Shown here in pieces: positions 45,140 through 56,262 of a DNA stretch of 64,000 nucleotides. The DNA is taken from the NCBI GenBank assembly GCA_039000515.1, contig JBCFYV010003508.1, positions 46,647,265 through 46,711,264 of the forward strand, given 5' to 3'. Numbering within the stretch: position 1 is the stretch's first letter; every line of letters starts with the position of its first letter. The translations under genes and the position numbers were made by a program. The notes below the pieces were generated by a model. That model made no database searches. It was not told the DNA's origin and saw nothing but the letters and a program-made list of their open reading frames with translations. This DNA comes from Timema cristinae (lineage: Eukaryota; Arthropoda; Insecta; Phasmatodea; Timematidae).

Positions 45140-45530
45140 AAGGACCCACATCTGACTCGAACACAAGACTCTCGCTCAAAAGATTATCGCCGCTATCGTT
45201 CTAACGAGCCCAACTCTCCTGGCTACGTCTCTTGTTAATTCTTGGATACCGGATTGCGGCGTCATTACGAGCTTGTAGTAGATGAGGCACCGTCCAACGC
45301 CGTGGGAGAGCTAACAAGGGTGATTTGCCGTTGTTCCTTTGTTCTTCCAGGTGCTCCAGGTCGTTAACCCCCAGGTAAGGCACATTAACCCGCCGCCCTG
45401 AACGGCTTGTCGTCTTATCAGCTGTCCTTTTGAACGTGATAACTCGCCCGGTTTGCTGCTGGTACCTTTCTCTATACGCGTGGTGTCTTATCTCCGCCAC
45501 TGAACTTTACCTTCATGGGACTGGTCACCT
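45140..45530 (-). other. tRNA-like stretch and an unrecognised 99-codon frame
   Basis: At 45145-45215 the minus strand looks tRNA-like (GGGCTCGTTAGAACGATAGC ... TGTGTTCGAGTCAGATGTGG), perhaps another SINE head. Upstream on the minus strand (45500-45201), 99 codons are open, starting MAEIRHHAYRERYQQQTGRV and Arg-rich. I see no known domain. It may be a chance frame in GC-rich repeat DNA. Confidence 0.25.
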
Positions 45531-45611
45531 GTTGCTTCCGTTGTACTCTTATCTCCGTGGAAATATATTTCCGTTATACGTTGTTTTTTTTATCACCGCG
45601 TCTTAATACCT

Positions 45612-45675
45612 TTTAATTTATTTGCGGTATTTAAAGTGCACTTTCTGACCGATGATTATATCAGAACACGAGTTA
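45612..45675 (-). repeat. SINE-D 3'-end fragment
   Basis: TTTGCGGTATTTAAAGTGCA and GATTATATCAGAACACGAG are the inverted last ~60 bases of the family. Confidence 0.8.
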
Positions 45676-45689
45676 TAGACCACAGTAAC

Positions 45690-45838
45690 TTAAATCTACA
45701 ACAGACACAACACCCAACCCCCGGACGTTAATCCATCAATGTGAAAGGGTAAACCCACATTTCATTTCACCAATGATAAGTTTTTGGGCTCTGCCAGGAA
45801 TCGAACACGAGAGCATTAGCTCACTAGACATAACATTA
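45690..45838 (-). repeat. SINE-C, inverted copy
   Basis: CACCCAACCCCCGGACGTTA, TGTGAAAGGGTAAACCCACA and CTCTGCCAGGAATCGAACAC match 32838-33010 in reverse, including the B box. Confidence 0.8.
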
Positions 45839-46445
45839 TAGTTCACGTTAAAATGAAGACGAAAGCTTCCGACATGGCCCTAAAGCCCTTGACAGCCTTT
45901 TAATTCTATATTCATTGACAACTTTTGGATGAAAACGGGAAAGTTGCTCTTTTTAATGGCAGTTGATGTACAGGCGTGGGTGCCGTGGTACCCTCAAATG
46001 AAGAAGAAAAGTTGTAGTACGAAGAATGCATTACCTAATTTTTATTAGTACCTAGTGGTTAAAGCAGGTTTGGGATCTGGTTTCTAGGCTGGCTAAGAGA
46101 TACTAGTGAGTCTTTCTTGTTTTTATTTAGTGTAATCATTACAAAAACCAAACATATTCTCATGTTCTGTTCAACTGCCCCCACCTCCCTTTCCAATGCC
46201 AAACACAGCGCACACTTGAGTGTATTGAGTTTATGCAAACTACCCAGTTCTGAGATTAGGATAATATCGTATATAATATCTTGTTTAGACCAATAATATG
46301 GCCACACAACAAAATATTGAAGCTGCTCTAGGGATTATGTTTTTTAGAGATTCAGAGTTACATTCTCATAGTAAGTAAACGCTCTTTGAGAATTTATTTC
46401 AAGAATACTTGAGCCCTTACTTTTCAAAATATTATCTATAATTCA

Positions 46446-47212
46446 TTCACGAGCTAAGTTTACCTGGATGACAGCTCGAAATGTTACTAGAAGTAATCCC
46501 TAATATATCACTTCGCCAAGAGCTGACATCTATCACTTTGGATGACTGTAATGAAAACAGATGGTAATATATTAATCTGATAGTTAACCACAGTAATTTA
46601 GGACAATATTATTTATATATTTATTTGAGGTCGGACACAAAGATTATTTATAGTTTTATTCCATTTAAAAAAATATTAACACCACTTTCACAAAAACTTC
46701 TAACGAACATAGCTTCAAAATGGCGACTGACGAATCTAAACCATATGATTGAACATAACGGTAAACAGGTTTTTTACAATGATGCAGACACGCAGTTTAT
46801 GAAAATATTTTATTCAGTTAAATATTTCAAAATACGATAAAATAATCATAAAATCATATATTGTATGTAAAAAAATGACAACAATTTTCTCTTTTCGAAG
46901 TAAATACGATGCCTGTATTAAAAGGTATTGATGTGTGCACTATATTACACAAAATCAATAACGTTCCAAAACGAAAAATAAGTACTTTTAATTATGTTAA
47001 AAATATTGTTTCGAGTTGGATAAAAAGAAATTATTTAAAAAAATGAAATAGTATGAGAAAACTTAAGTCTACGTTATTTTAAATGTAATATATAACAGGT
47101 AATTAAAGATATTTACATTTATAATAAAACTGTGATCTTTTACAAGTGTTGGCAACCCAAAACCTAAACATATGGTTTTAGAACTGTCATCCAGGTAAAA
47201 AACTATCGTGAA
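46446..47212. mobile_element. Candidate TIR element, ~770 bp
   Basis: TTTACCTGGATGACAGCTCG (46459-46478) and its imperfect inverse AGAACTGTCATCCAGGTAAA (47180-47199) are inverted. Similarity extends outward (TTCACGAGCTAAG against CTATCGTGAA). The interior has no transposase frame. No clear target duplication, so the element status is an inference from the inverted ends. Confidence 0.5.
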
Positions 47213-48615
47213 CGGTCTGTAGCAGAAGTCTCGCAAGTGCACAAATGGAAAAAAAAAAGACTTCTCTCTATAGCGTGTTCGTATAAAGAGCTGTGTTTAT
47301 TATCATGTCATAAACTTGATCTCTCCGCCTCAGTGATTTCTAGTGTTAAGAGGCAACCCCTCCCCTCCCCTTTACCCCGCATTCCCCACGGTAAGGTTTG
47401 CTACGAAATTAAAACATTGGCCCATAGCTCAGAAACTATTGATATTATAAAAATATATTTCAACAAAAGAGTTTTATATCTCAAATAGTTACGAAGATAT
47501 GATTGAAATTGGAAATGTATACTTAAGTAAAGTAACCTCAAAGTAATTTTCATGGGAAAATTAAAAGAGCCATTTTGTTTGTAATGTTAAACATGGTCTA
47601 GATACAAAATTCAATCAAGATCGTTAAAGCGGATTTTGAGAAAATAAAATTTTTTATCTTAATTTTAGAGAGAGATATCTAATTCCTAAAAACCCCGCAG
47701 GGGGGACCTTATGCAACTCTAGGTACCTAAAGCGAACATCTTCTCATAACACATACGGGACACTATCAGATTGGCTACTTGGCCTACTCCATTACTATTA
47801 CCGCTTGTTAGTTAATCGAGATCTTAAGGCAGATTTACTAACCTTTACGTGAATCTAAGTGAGCAGCGATTAGATAAGAATTCGGGGATTCCCAACGGCT
47901 AAATTCAAACTCAGGGCTGTCTATGTAGAACTATAACAAAACAATCCTATCATTGTTACGTTTTAATAAACTCAGAAATATTGTAAAATACCTAAGTTTC
48001 AATGAGTCACACCATGTAATTTCAAAAATATGGTACATTTACGGGACGTATAGTAAAATACGGAACTTACACGCGTATTTTTCGGACTAGTAAAAAAAAT
48101 GTGACTCAAAAACGGGACGGATAGTCACCTTAAAAGATACCAAGTGTTAGCCTGGTCGGTAAAACTATCGTCTCTAGGTCAAAGTACAATCGGACGGCAA
48201 CCCCAAAAACAACTTTTTTGGTTTCAGGGGGTCATGAAACGTCGACATTTATAAGAATTTGAGGGGGATTTTTTTTGGACGATCACAATACTTTCTCTCT
48301 TCGAGTGTCGACAGAGAGTAAAAGACGAAACTGTCGGGAATTTGTAGATGCGGACCATTACCCTGAAAACCGGGTATCGGCGACAAATGTTTAGAAATCA
48401 AGCAAGTTGTGTGCGACCGCATTGAAGTACGGCGTACGGTGACTCTTGAAACCATGAACTAACTACCAAGAGGACACGCTTGTATTTGCACGGGTCACGA
48501 CACTCAAGACAGGCGGTGAGTGGTGGAGCGGTGATTCATTCACCTCGTCACGCTTGGAGGACTACCGGGGATTCCTTATACGCATTTAACATAGTGATGC
48601 TTGAGCAACATATAC
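47213..48615. other. Unassigned DNA, no gene seen
   Basis: Frames at 47237-47488 and 48249-48455 have no motif. There may be old repeat sequence at 47420-47500, shared with 44250. Confidence 0.4.
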
Positions 48616-48618
48616 TAT

Positions 48619-48884
48619 AGCACCGCGTATTACTACCCGTTCGGGTTATAAAGCACTTACACTAATGTGTAATGGTAGGGTGATGTGAGATGAAATGGAG
48701 GACCTACAGTTTAACGTGGGATCCGAACCACGGTGGAGGCCTGGCATTCCCCACATTCACAATGATGTCTTGTCAGAGGTGAAGGAAGGGTTTGGTAATC
48801 AGATAAATCTGTGCCGGGACCGAGGATTGAACCCCGGACCCCAGTACAGAAGTCCGACACCTGACCCCTAGACCGCCAGGTCAC
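48619..48884 (-). repeat. SINE-Glu, full length
   Basis: TAGCACCGCGTATTACTACC (tail), CACGGTGGAGGCCTGGCATT (body), GAGGATTGAACCCCGGACCC (B box) and CTAGACCGCCAGGTCACC (head). Confidence 0.93.
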
Positions 48885-48907
48885 CCCAAATCCAATTAAA
48901 TATTTCT

Positions 48908-49106
48908 CCAGTACAAACAAAGAGTATAATTTTCTTCACACGGGATATCAACAGTTGTTGAATATTTGTGAAGGGTGTCCTGGAATTTAATGACTTTTCT
49001 GTTTATTTAAAATAGTTTCTCATCTAATGCCGCCATGCTTATGGCAGATATTCAACAACTGTTGATATCACCAGGCGAAGAAAATTGTACTCTTTGTTTG
49101 TACTGG
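48908..49106. mobile_element. Foldback/MITE with ~58-bp inverted ends
   Basis: The left arm (CCAGTACAAACAAAGAGTAT, then AATTTTCTTC and GATATCAACAGTTGTTGAAT) and the right arm (ATTCAACAACTGTTGATATC, GAAGAAAATTGTACTCTTTG, TTTGTACTGG) are inverted with few differences. An ~80-base interior carries no frame. It begins directly after a SINE-Glu. Confidence 0.85.
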
Positions 49107-49595
49107 TTATTTATTTTAGCAAAAAAATATTATTTTTTTGCCATAAAAACTGCAAAAAACCTGCCTTGTCTCGCGTCCCCTTTCATACCACCTTAAGGAC
49201 TTGACCTACCATGACGTCACAGGTAGGCAAGATACGATTTACCGTGTTAGTGAATTTACGTTTTATTCAGCGAGTTTTAAAGATATATTGAAACCAAAAC
49301 CCAAACATTCTTAAATAATTATGAAAATAGTCCCACATTGTCACACAATTATTATTTTTATCTTGAAGTAGTTATTTTGTAAACGTATTTTTCATAATTA
49401 ATCCTCTACAACTCAGAATATTTGACTTGTTCACGAAAATGTCCTGTAGGAATCTTCCTGCCAGGATGTGATTAAAAAAGTCCGTGGTAGCAAATTTATA
49501 TCTAGAATAGGAAACAAGGAAAAGTTATTTTTAAAAAGTAAGTCAATGATTTCAAGATGCAAATAGTATAGTGAGTGTGTAAACTCGTCAGAGAA
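49107..49595. other. AT-rich DNA with a short dispersed segment
   Basis: GTTAGTGAATTTACGTTTTA near 49244 is shared with 7933. Otherwise nothing recognised. Confidence 0.4.
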
Positions 49596-49597
49596 GA

Positions 49598-49770
49598 GGG
49601 GAAGTGTTATCAGTAGATAACAGAGGCTTCAGTGAACTATCTGTTCTCTCTTCTATCTCGTACATAGTATCACTCTCGAAAAGGATGTTATCAGTAATAA
49701 AGAGACTCTCAAGAACTTCATTTTCTTCCCTCTCTTTCTATCCCGTACATTAGTGTCTAAGTTGGAAAGT
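49598..49770. repeat. Two diverged direct repeats, ~86 bp
   Basis: GTTATCAGTA appears in both halves. CTCTCTTCTATCTCGTACAT in the first and CTCTCTTTCTATCCCGTACA in the second align as well. Confidence 0.55.
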
Positions 49771-50079
49771 GCTTAAACTGCTTAGGTGCGTCAAGCTAGG
49801 ATGCAACCCGCTTCGCAAAATAGCTTAGATATTTTCAAGTAACGTCGTTAATTTCATGTTTTCCCAACTCCATATGAACATGTGCCATATTTAGTCGCGA
49901 CCCCGTGCTATGTACCGCAGACTGTATGTGTGACAGTCACGTAATGCAGTTTGCTGCCTTCAGCCTGGAAGTTGAGTGTGTTGAACGCTAAGAGAGATGT
50001 TTCACAAGTAATCTTCATAGGACTAGCGTTGTTTAAAAATGAACTTATCTTTTTGCGAGAAACTTTGATAACATTTAAT

Positions 50080-50458
50080 CATTTAATAAAAATGGATAGT
50101 AAGATATCTAAGAAAGGTTTGTAGAAAAACTCGTGGGTGGGTGCTAAAGGATTACGATTTGAAAGGGAATCTAACAGGTCAAAGTGAAAGAAGTGTCTTA
50201 CGTTGGTTTAGGCATGTTGAGAGGATGAGGGTGGATCGAGTGATCAAGCAAATACATGAAGGTAGAGTGCTTGGATCAAATGGAATAGGTAGGCCATGTA
50301 TGATGTGGTTGAATGCTGTAGACGAATGTTTTAAAAATAGAAACATTAATAGTTTTAATAATAAAAGAACATGTAAGACTCAGTGTATGGATGTTATTGA
50401 AGAGAAGGGAGTATGTAAGGATAGGGAAGTGTGGAGGAAGTTAGTGAGGATGGATTAA
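50080..50458 (+). pseudogene. LINE ORF2 C-terminus (second family), 5'-truncated
   Basis: The open frame reads LKDYDLKGNLTGQSERSVLR, then WFRHVERMRVDRVIKQIHEG, then GIGRPCMMWLNAVDEC, and stops at VWRKLVRMD (TAA 50456-50458). 'VLRWFGHVERM ... GRPR..W.D.V..C' is a C-terminal signature of one clade of non-LTR retrotransposon polyproteins. Stop and 3' end are intact; the polymerase is missing. The short frame is clean, so insertion may be fairly recent. It is related to the fragment at 25256-25402. Confidence 0.8.
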
Positions 50459-50549
50459 GTACGGAGCTTTTTTTTTTTTTTTAGCTATGAGCACGGTTTC
50501 TTGACTACCCTGTTAGGGAATGGCATGATTAGGTATGTATGTATATGTA

Positions 50550-50610
<61 letters not shown>
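50459..50610 (+). repeat. LINE 3' UTR with poly-T, (GT)n and (AT)n
   Basis: After the stop come a T run (50468-50482), then GCATGATTAGGTATGTATGT and GT then AT dinucleotide repeats to about 50609. Simple-repeat 3' ends are common for non-LTR elements. Confidence 0.75.
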
Positions 50611-50615
<5 letters not shown>

Positions 50616-51525
50616 CATTTTCTAGCTATGACTTAAGGATCTCCCTAATTCATGTATTATTTTGCACGATCATGAAATAGTAGCAGTCAAATTTAGGTGT
50701 TTATTATCTTTCTCATCACTGACTCTGTTAAGTCCAGGTTTCGGTCCCCGGGAGGGGGCACTGTAGTTTTGGATTTCAATTTCTTCAGGTATTTTTCTCA
50801 AAACTCCTATAAAATAATACGTATTGTCCTTAAGGTAAGGACAAAGTTTTGGATACAGACTGTACGCCAGCTGTGGTTAGCGCTAATAAACTTATGCTTG
50901 CTTATTTCATATTTTGTCCCGCTTGGCTTGGTGGCTTGCTAGATCAGGTGACTAGACTTGTTGTAAGGCGAAGATCAAACAAGTGCTCACAAGTTGTCAT
51001 ACTCGGACAATGTTTCTTGTTACTAACACGACTGTAGCAAGGTTGCCAACTCTACAAGTCTCAAACGATGGTACATAATCAACTCAATGCCGTAGCCAGT
51101 GGGTTCAAACCCCCCGCGAAATGTTATGAACAAAAAATATATATAGCTTTATTTATGGTTCAAACCATATCAAAATTAAGATACAAGTACAAATTATGGG
51201 GCTGTGTTACCATAAAAAAGCACTTCAGAGAGCTTCTAGAACTGTTTATCATTTAGAATGTTTTCTATCTTCCAGAAATTTGGGGATGTGCCCCCCCCCC
51301 CCTTGAAATTATTGGCTGGCTACGGCTTCGCATGAACTCTAAATTGGTTGTGTTTAGCCCGGCAAGATAATACTTTTATTTTTATGATAGTATCAATTAA
51401 AAACTGTTGCTAAATGATGATCAAAATCCTAACACATTAAAATGAGGCCCATGTACCGAAACATTATTTTCAAATGTCTAATAATTGGTAAGTTACTAAC
51501 AGGCGCAATACTCCAACCTGGTCGT
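50611..51525. other. Unassigned DNA with poly-C run
   Basis: GTAGCCAGTGGGTTCAAACC followed by CCCCGCGAAATG (51091) and CCCCCCCTTGAAATTATTGG (51295) might be decayed transposon ends. No gene seen. Confidence 0.35.
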
Positions 51526-51808
51526 CAACCTTGGTGGTCTTTAGGTAAAGTGATTGCCTCAGGGCCCGATGTTTGTCGGTTCAAACCCAGCCGGGGGTCG
51601 ACGGATTTTCCTTGGAGCGATACAAATCCGTAACACAACTTCCTTCGGAAGAGAATTAAAGCCATCTGTCCCATGTCGATTATGGCGTGTAAAAGAACCC
51701 TGGAAGGTATGAGAAAATACCTCTCCCGGTGAAGTTGGTAGGCTCTTACGCTCTCGCTCACAGACATTCTGGTGTGCACGTTAATTACCTGAAATAAATA
51801 AAATACAA
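51526..51808 (+). repeat. SINE-D, near full length
   Basis: CAACCTTGGTGGTCTTTAGG, GGTTCAAACCCAGCCGGGGG (B box), ACACAACTTCCTTCGGAAGA and TTAATTACCTGAAATAAATA. Confidence 0.92.
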
Positions 51809-51907
51809 CACAATACACTTTTTTTCCGATCCTCCAAAAATTACACAAGTTAAATGAAACTACAGTATCTCCATATTTTTTACTATTCACTATATTCGAT
51901 CTTGCTT

Positions 51908-52192
51908 TGTGTGTGGTATTATTATTATTAACACCGCGTCTTACTACCCGTTCGGGTTATACGCCCTTACACTAATGTGTAATGGTAGGGTGATTGTGAG
52001 ATGAAATGGAGGACCTACAGTTTAACGTGGGATCCGAACCACGGTGGAGGCCTGGTATTCCCCACATTCACAAGCTGTGATTAATACACGTCTTGTCAGA
52101 GGTGAAGGAAGGGTTTGGTAATCAGATAAATCTGTGCCGGGACCGAGGATTGAACCCCGGACCCCCAGCACAGAAGACCACCAGGTCTCCGT
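51908..52192 (-). repeat. SINE-Glu with a short internal insertion
   Basis: Inverted tail ACACCGCGTCTTACTACCCG, body, then an extra AGCTGTGATTAATACACG (52071-52088) that also occurs in the copy at 55941-55958. This marks a subfamily. Inverted B box GAGGATTGAACCCCGG; the head is truncated. Confidence 0.9.
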
Positions 52193-52259
52193 GTGTGCTT
52201 AGTGCTGGCTTACAACATTAATAATCTCATGAAGAGATCATGGGTGACAATGTTGAAAC

Positions 52260-52508
52260 CAGTTTCGGTGGCCGCAGGGTCTAAGGCGTCACTCGCAGTA
52301 GACTAGACTGCCGATGACAGGGAATCGAGGGTCGAATCTCGGTCGGATGTAATGAGGGTGTCCCCCCCCCCAAATTGCTTTCCACTCTACTCCCTTTACG
52401 CAAATGCGGGTAGACTTGGACTAAATTCAAGATTACACATTCCTAAAATCATCGTTGTAATTAGTACATATATGCGTATAATCTGAACGGGTAGTAAGAC
52501 GCTGTGAT
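52260..52508 (+). repeat. SINE-Leu, full length
   Basis: TTTCGGTGGCCGCAGGGTCT, GCAGTAGACTAGACTGCCGA, GGGTCGAATCTCGGTCGG, a C run in place of the T run, and tail GAACGGGTAGTAAGACGCTG. Confidence 0.9.
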
Positions 52509-53320
52509 ATGAACTCCGAGCTGGTTGTGAAGTCGCGTCTTGTACCACCGAGTGCGTGGCTTACCTCTAAGCACGTGTGTTTGTAAACACTGGCGTTCTT
52601 GAAGAGGGGAGGCAGTCGGCTGCGCGGCGTGACCGGAAGTGCCGTCACGGGCTGTCGACCGCCTCCCTCCCCCTTCTGGTTCCACCCTCTGGTACGAGCT
52701 CACACTACAGGGTGTCTAACACTCTATTTAGCCTCGTTTTGTTTCGTCGTACCACTAAGGTTGCCAGACATCCCGGTTTTTAAATGATAGAACTACTTCT
52801 GGACACACGATTGTCCCATTTTTTTAAAACATTTTTCCGTTCTGTTAACTTTTACCCCGCAATCGGTGATGTAGGAGGCCTATTGACATTATCTTTGTCA
52901 GGTTGGTATGCGTAAGTATAACACAATTCGGGAAAGTCCCGTCTATTCTTTAAGTTTATTACTCACACTATCATTTGTACGTCACTGCTTCACTGGTTAA
53001 GTGTAAACGCAGGGGTATGTTTGTTTCGTGGTTCGGAAATTTAATTTCCAGTGTTCAAGTGTAAACATGCCGAAAAGACAATGCAAGATGGAGTCAACAT
53101 CCTATCGCGGATATGAGTAAACTTTTTAACTCTTGCCTGCCTTTTCTTTCTTTCTAAACTATTAATGCTGCTATTTTCTGTTTTGTAATGTGTAAAAGGC
53201 AATTATTTAACGTGTTATAGAAATTGAAACGAAATTGTGATACTTGGAATATGTTTCTGTCTCGGTTTGCTCTAGCAATAGTCTCGCAACCCTACGGTGT
53301 TGCGCGCGTATGACACGTTT
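52509..53320. other. Unassigned DNA, first part GC-rich
   Basis: 52530-52700 is GC-rich with overlapping short frames on both strands. No splice-flanked frame or domain recognised. Confidence 0.35.
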
Positions 53321-53321
53321 A

Positions 53322-53532
53322 TATGCTAGGAATGAAGAAGTTTGAATTTATATTAAGTGCACTTGTATTTGCGTGGATAGAGAGAAAAGAAAAGAAAAAA
53401 AAGGGTGAAAAGTGTTAAGGAAATACCACTCTCAGTACACCCGATCGGGATTCGAACCTCAACCTCCCCTTCACTGGCAGTCAAGTTCATTGCGAGAGTA
53501 GCGCCTTACACCATGCGGCCACCGAAGCGGGT
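53322..53532 (-). repeat. SINE-Leu, tail missing
   Basis: Inverted body GTATTTGCGTGGATAGAGAG, GGGATTCGAACCTCAACC (B box), and head GCGCCTTACACCATGCGGCC followed by ACCGAAGCGGG. Confidence 0.88.
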
Positions 53533-53833
53533 AAAAATTATTGTTCATTATACTACTCTAAAGCCACACGGCTGACTCACTCACTGACATTAATGTTTAC
53601 CAACTTACAGATGAGATATAAACTTGAAATTTGGCAAACTTATAGCTTCTAGTCTGTAACAGACGGGAAAATTCCAAAAGTTGAAATTTTTAATCTTTAA
53701 CCCCGAAAAAAATAATTCAAAATGTCAGAGCAACTTTAAAGTCGGTGTGGACCTTTCTTTGGAGGTCTCTTGTGGCTAAACGGTAAGACCTATCAAAAAA
53801 CTGCCTGGAATTACATCAGTTTACATCCACTTG

Positions 53834-54085
53834 GGTGACCTGGCGGTCTAGGGGTAAGGTCTCAGACTTCTGTGCTGGAGGCCGGGGTTCAATCCTCGGT
53901 CCCGGCACAGATTTATCTGATTACCAAACCCTTCCTTCACCTCTGACAAGACATCTTGTGAATGTGGGGAATGCCAGGCCTCCACCGTGGTTCGGATCCC
54001 ACGTTAAACTGTATGTCCTCCATTTCATCTCACAATCACCCTACCATATCACATTAGCGTCCGAACGGGTAGTAAGACGTGGTGC

Positions 54086-54117
<32 letters not shown>

Positions 54118-54133
54118 TAATAATAATAATAAA
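53834..54133 (+). repeat. SINE-Glu with long (AAT)n
   Basis: GGTGACCTGGCGGTCTAGGG (head), GGGTTCAATCCTCGG (B box), body, then a slightly deleted tail CCGAACGGGTAGTAAGACGT and an AAT run to about 54133. Confidence 0.95.
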
Positions 54134-54147
54134 TAGCGTAAATTAAT

Positions 54148-54325
54148 CACAACTTGTGAGTTTGGGGAATGCCAGGCCTCCACCGTGGTTCGGATCCCAC
54201 GTTAAACTGTAGGTCCTTCATTTCATCTCACAATCACCCTACCATTTACACATTAGCGTAAGTGCGTATAACCCGAATAGGTAGTAAGACGCGGTGATAA
54301 TAATAATAATAATAATAATAATATA
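54148..54325 (+). repeat. SINE-Glu, 5'-truncated
   Basis: Starts in the body (CAACTTGTGAGTTTGGGGAA) just after the AAT tail of the previous copy and ends with another AAT run. Insertion into an existing tail is likely. Confidence 0.88.
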
Positions 54326-54694
54326 CATCTACTTGCAAAGAAAACTCACTGGGAGTTTGGGGGCGGAGCCCCTTATGAGTAAAGCGAGTACATACACAAA
54401 ACCTGTAAGAATCCGAATATAATATTATGGTAATGGTTCATCTCAACGTTCTATTATAACAGGAAGCAGTTTTAAAAGTGTGAGAACATTTCTGAACTAA
54501 GCTAGTTTTTAATTGTTTAGTTAGAAGTACTTGTGATTCACAACGCAATTTTTAAGGCCGTTGATCTACGCCTAGGTTCAGTCATTAGAGGGTTACAACA
54601 GGCATAAGGGTCTCCAGTTCGATCTCTGGATGTAATCACTAATTATAATGATTGTACTCTTTCTATAGTTTAGTGCATGTTAATAAAACTGGAT

Positions 54695-54940
54695 CCGCTT
54701 CAGTGGCAGAATGGTCTAAGACGTCACTATCGTGGTAGACTCGCATGTTGATAATGGGTAGATTGAGGTTCGAATACTGGTCAGGTCTACTTACGGTGTT
54801 TAAAAAAATTGTTTCCCGCTCTCATTCCACGAAAATGTGTTTGGATCACCTCTAAAATACTTCTCTCCACATATCTATCCAATTATATTAATTATCACAG
54901 ATGCGTGTGATCAGTTATTAAGACGTGGTGATTAAAAAAA
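54695..54940 (+). repeat. SINE-Leu, diverged
   Basis: GCTTCAGTGGCAGAATGGTC, AGGTTCGAATACTGGTCAGG, body, and a decayed tail GTTATTAAGACGTGGTGATT. Confidence 0.8.
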
Positions 54941-55257
54941 GTGTCGTTTTGTAATTTCACTAACTAATATGTTAAATAACGTTTGAGATTAAATACTACA
55001 TTAAATAACAGTCAATGTTGAGGACATGACTAGTTCAGTTGGTGTTTGATGCGCTCAGCTAAACGTTCAGAGTTTACATCTCACTGCAGAATTAATTTTA
55101 TCATTTTACTTTTAAATAAATTTTAGTATAAATCTCGAACATAATAGTTCAATCTGTAAAACTATTTTTGTATCGGATCAGTAGCGTGTTTACAACTTTA
55201 AACCTGTTGTAACGTGGGTAGTCGGTTATCCACCTCATGAGTGTAACGACGGCGTTA

Positions 55258-55345
55258 CAACAGGGGCCCCTCGGGTAACGAGACGAGCTCTAAGCCAATC
55301 ACAAGATTTCCGTCTCGTCCGCTCGGCGTGGCTGGCTTGCGATAA
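55258..55345. repeat. Segment of a dispersed repeat
   Basis: GAGCTCTAAGCCAATCACAA (55285-55304) is the inverse of sequence at 19845-19864. The repeat class is unknown. Confidence 0.5.
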
Positions 55346-55483
55346 TTTCAGCCTTATCTGTTCTGCGCGACAACATCTGCTTGGAAACTCAAAATCACAT
55401 TTCAAAACCAACAAACCTAGGTAGTGTACATGTGTATAGTTCCAGTTTATATTGATTGCCTTATAGTACAATCTTGTCGACCT

Positions 55484-55580
55484 TGGGGAGAGTGCTGGCC
55501 TCAAGATCCGATGTTCGTGGGTTCAAACCCAGCCGGGTTGACGGATTGTTCTTGAGTGATAAAAATCTGTAGCACAACTT
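55484..55580 (+). repeat. SINE-D, 5' part (interrupted)
   Basis: GGTTCAAACCCAGCCGGGTT and TAAAAATCTGTAGCACAACT. It stops at CACAACTT (55573-55580), which is duplicated at 56071-56078, where the copy continues. Confidence 0.92.
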
Positions 55581-56070
55581 TATATTATATTATTATCACC
55601 GCGTCTTACTACCCGTTCGGCAAAAACCACACACCTGTAGTATTCTGCAGGTCATTTCATCTGTTCCATTCATCAGGTAAACAGTTCATTCACGAGGTTA
55701 AGAGTCATGACAATGACAGGGTTACTCAAACAACAAATCAGCCTTTCATAGACAACCTGGCGTGGCATAACTGTCAAGTCAGATGTTCTATGTCGGCAAC
55801 AGCCGAACGGCGACTACCCGTTCGGGTTACACGCACTTACACTAATGTGTAATGGTAGGGTAATTGTGAGATGAAATGGAGGACCTACAGTTTAACGTGG
55901 AATCCGAACCACGGTGGCGGCCTGGCATTCCACACAGTCACAAGTTGTGATTAATACACGTCTTGTCAGAGGTGAAGGAAGGGTTTGGCAATCAGATAAA
56001 TCTGTGCCGGGACCGAGGATTGAACCCCGGACCTGACACCTTACCCCTAGACCACCAGGTAAACTCAAAA
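55581..56070 (-). repeat. SINE-Glu inserted in SINE-D, itself interrupted
   Basis: Inverted tail (TATTATCACCGCGTCTTACT) to inverted head (CTAGACCACCAGGTAAACTC), bounded by CACAACTT duplications. It carries the same TTGTGATTAATACACG insert as the copy at 52.07 kb. An unrelated 192-base sequence splits its tail. Confidence 0.9.
55621..55812. mobile_element. Unknown 192-bp insertion with 13-bp target duplication
   Basis: ACTACCCGTTCGG occurs at 55608-55620 and again at 55813-55825, immediately flanking this segment. The SINE tail is contiguous if the segment and one repeat are removed. The insert starts CAAAAACCACACACCTGTAG and ends GCCGAACGGCG. It has no poly-A and no obvious inverted ends. 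Its family is unknown. Confidence 0.8.
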
Positions 56071-56262
56071 CACAACTTCCTTCGGATGGAGAAGTAAAGC
56101 CGTCGGTCCCATGTCGACTGTGGCGAGTAAAAGAACCCTGGAAGGAATGAGAAAACACATTACTTGGCATAGTTGGTAGGTTCTTACTCTCTCGCTCGTA
56201 GAAATTTTCGTGTGCTGATTAATTAGTCGGTTCAGAAATTGTACGTAAATAAAAATAAATAA
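56071..56262 (+). repeat. SINE-D, 3' part
   Basis: CACAACTTCCTTCGGATGGA, GGCATAGTTGGTAGGTTCTT, and TTAATTAGTCGGTTCAGAAA plus an A-rich tail. Completes the copy begun at 55484. Confidence 0.92.
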
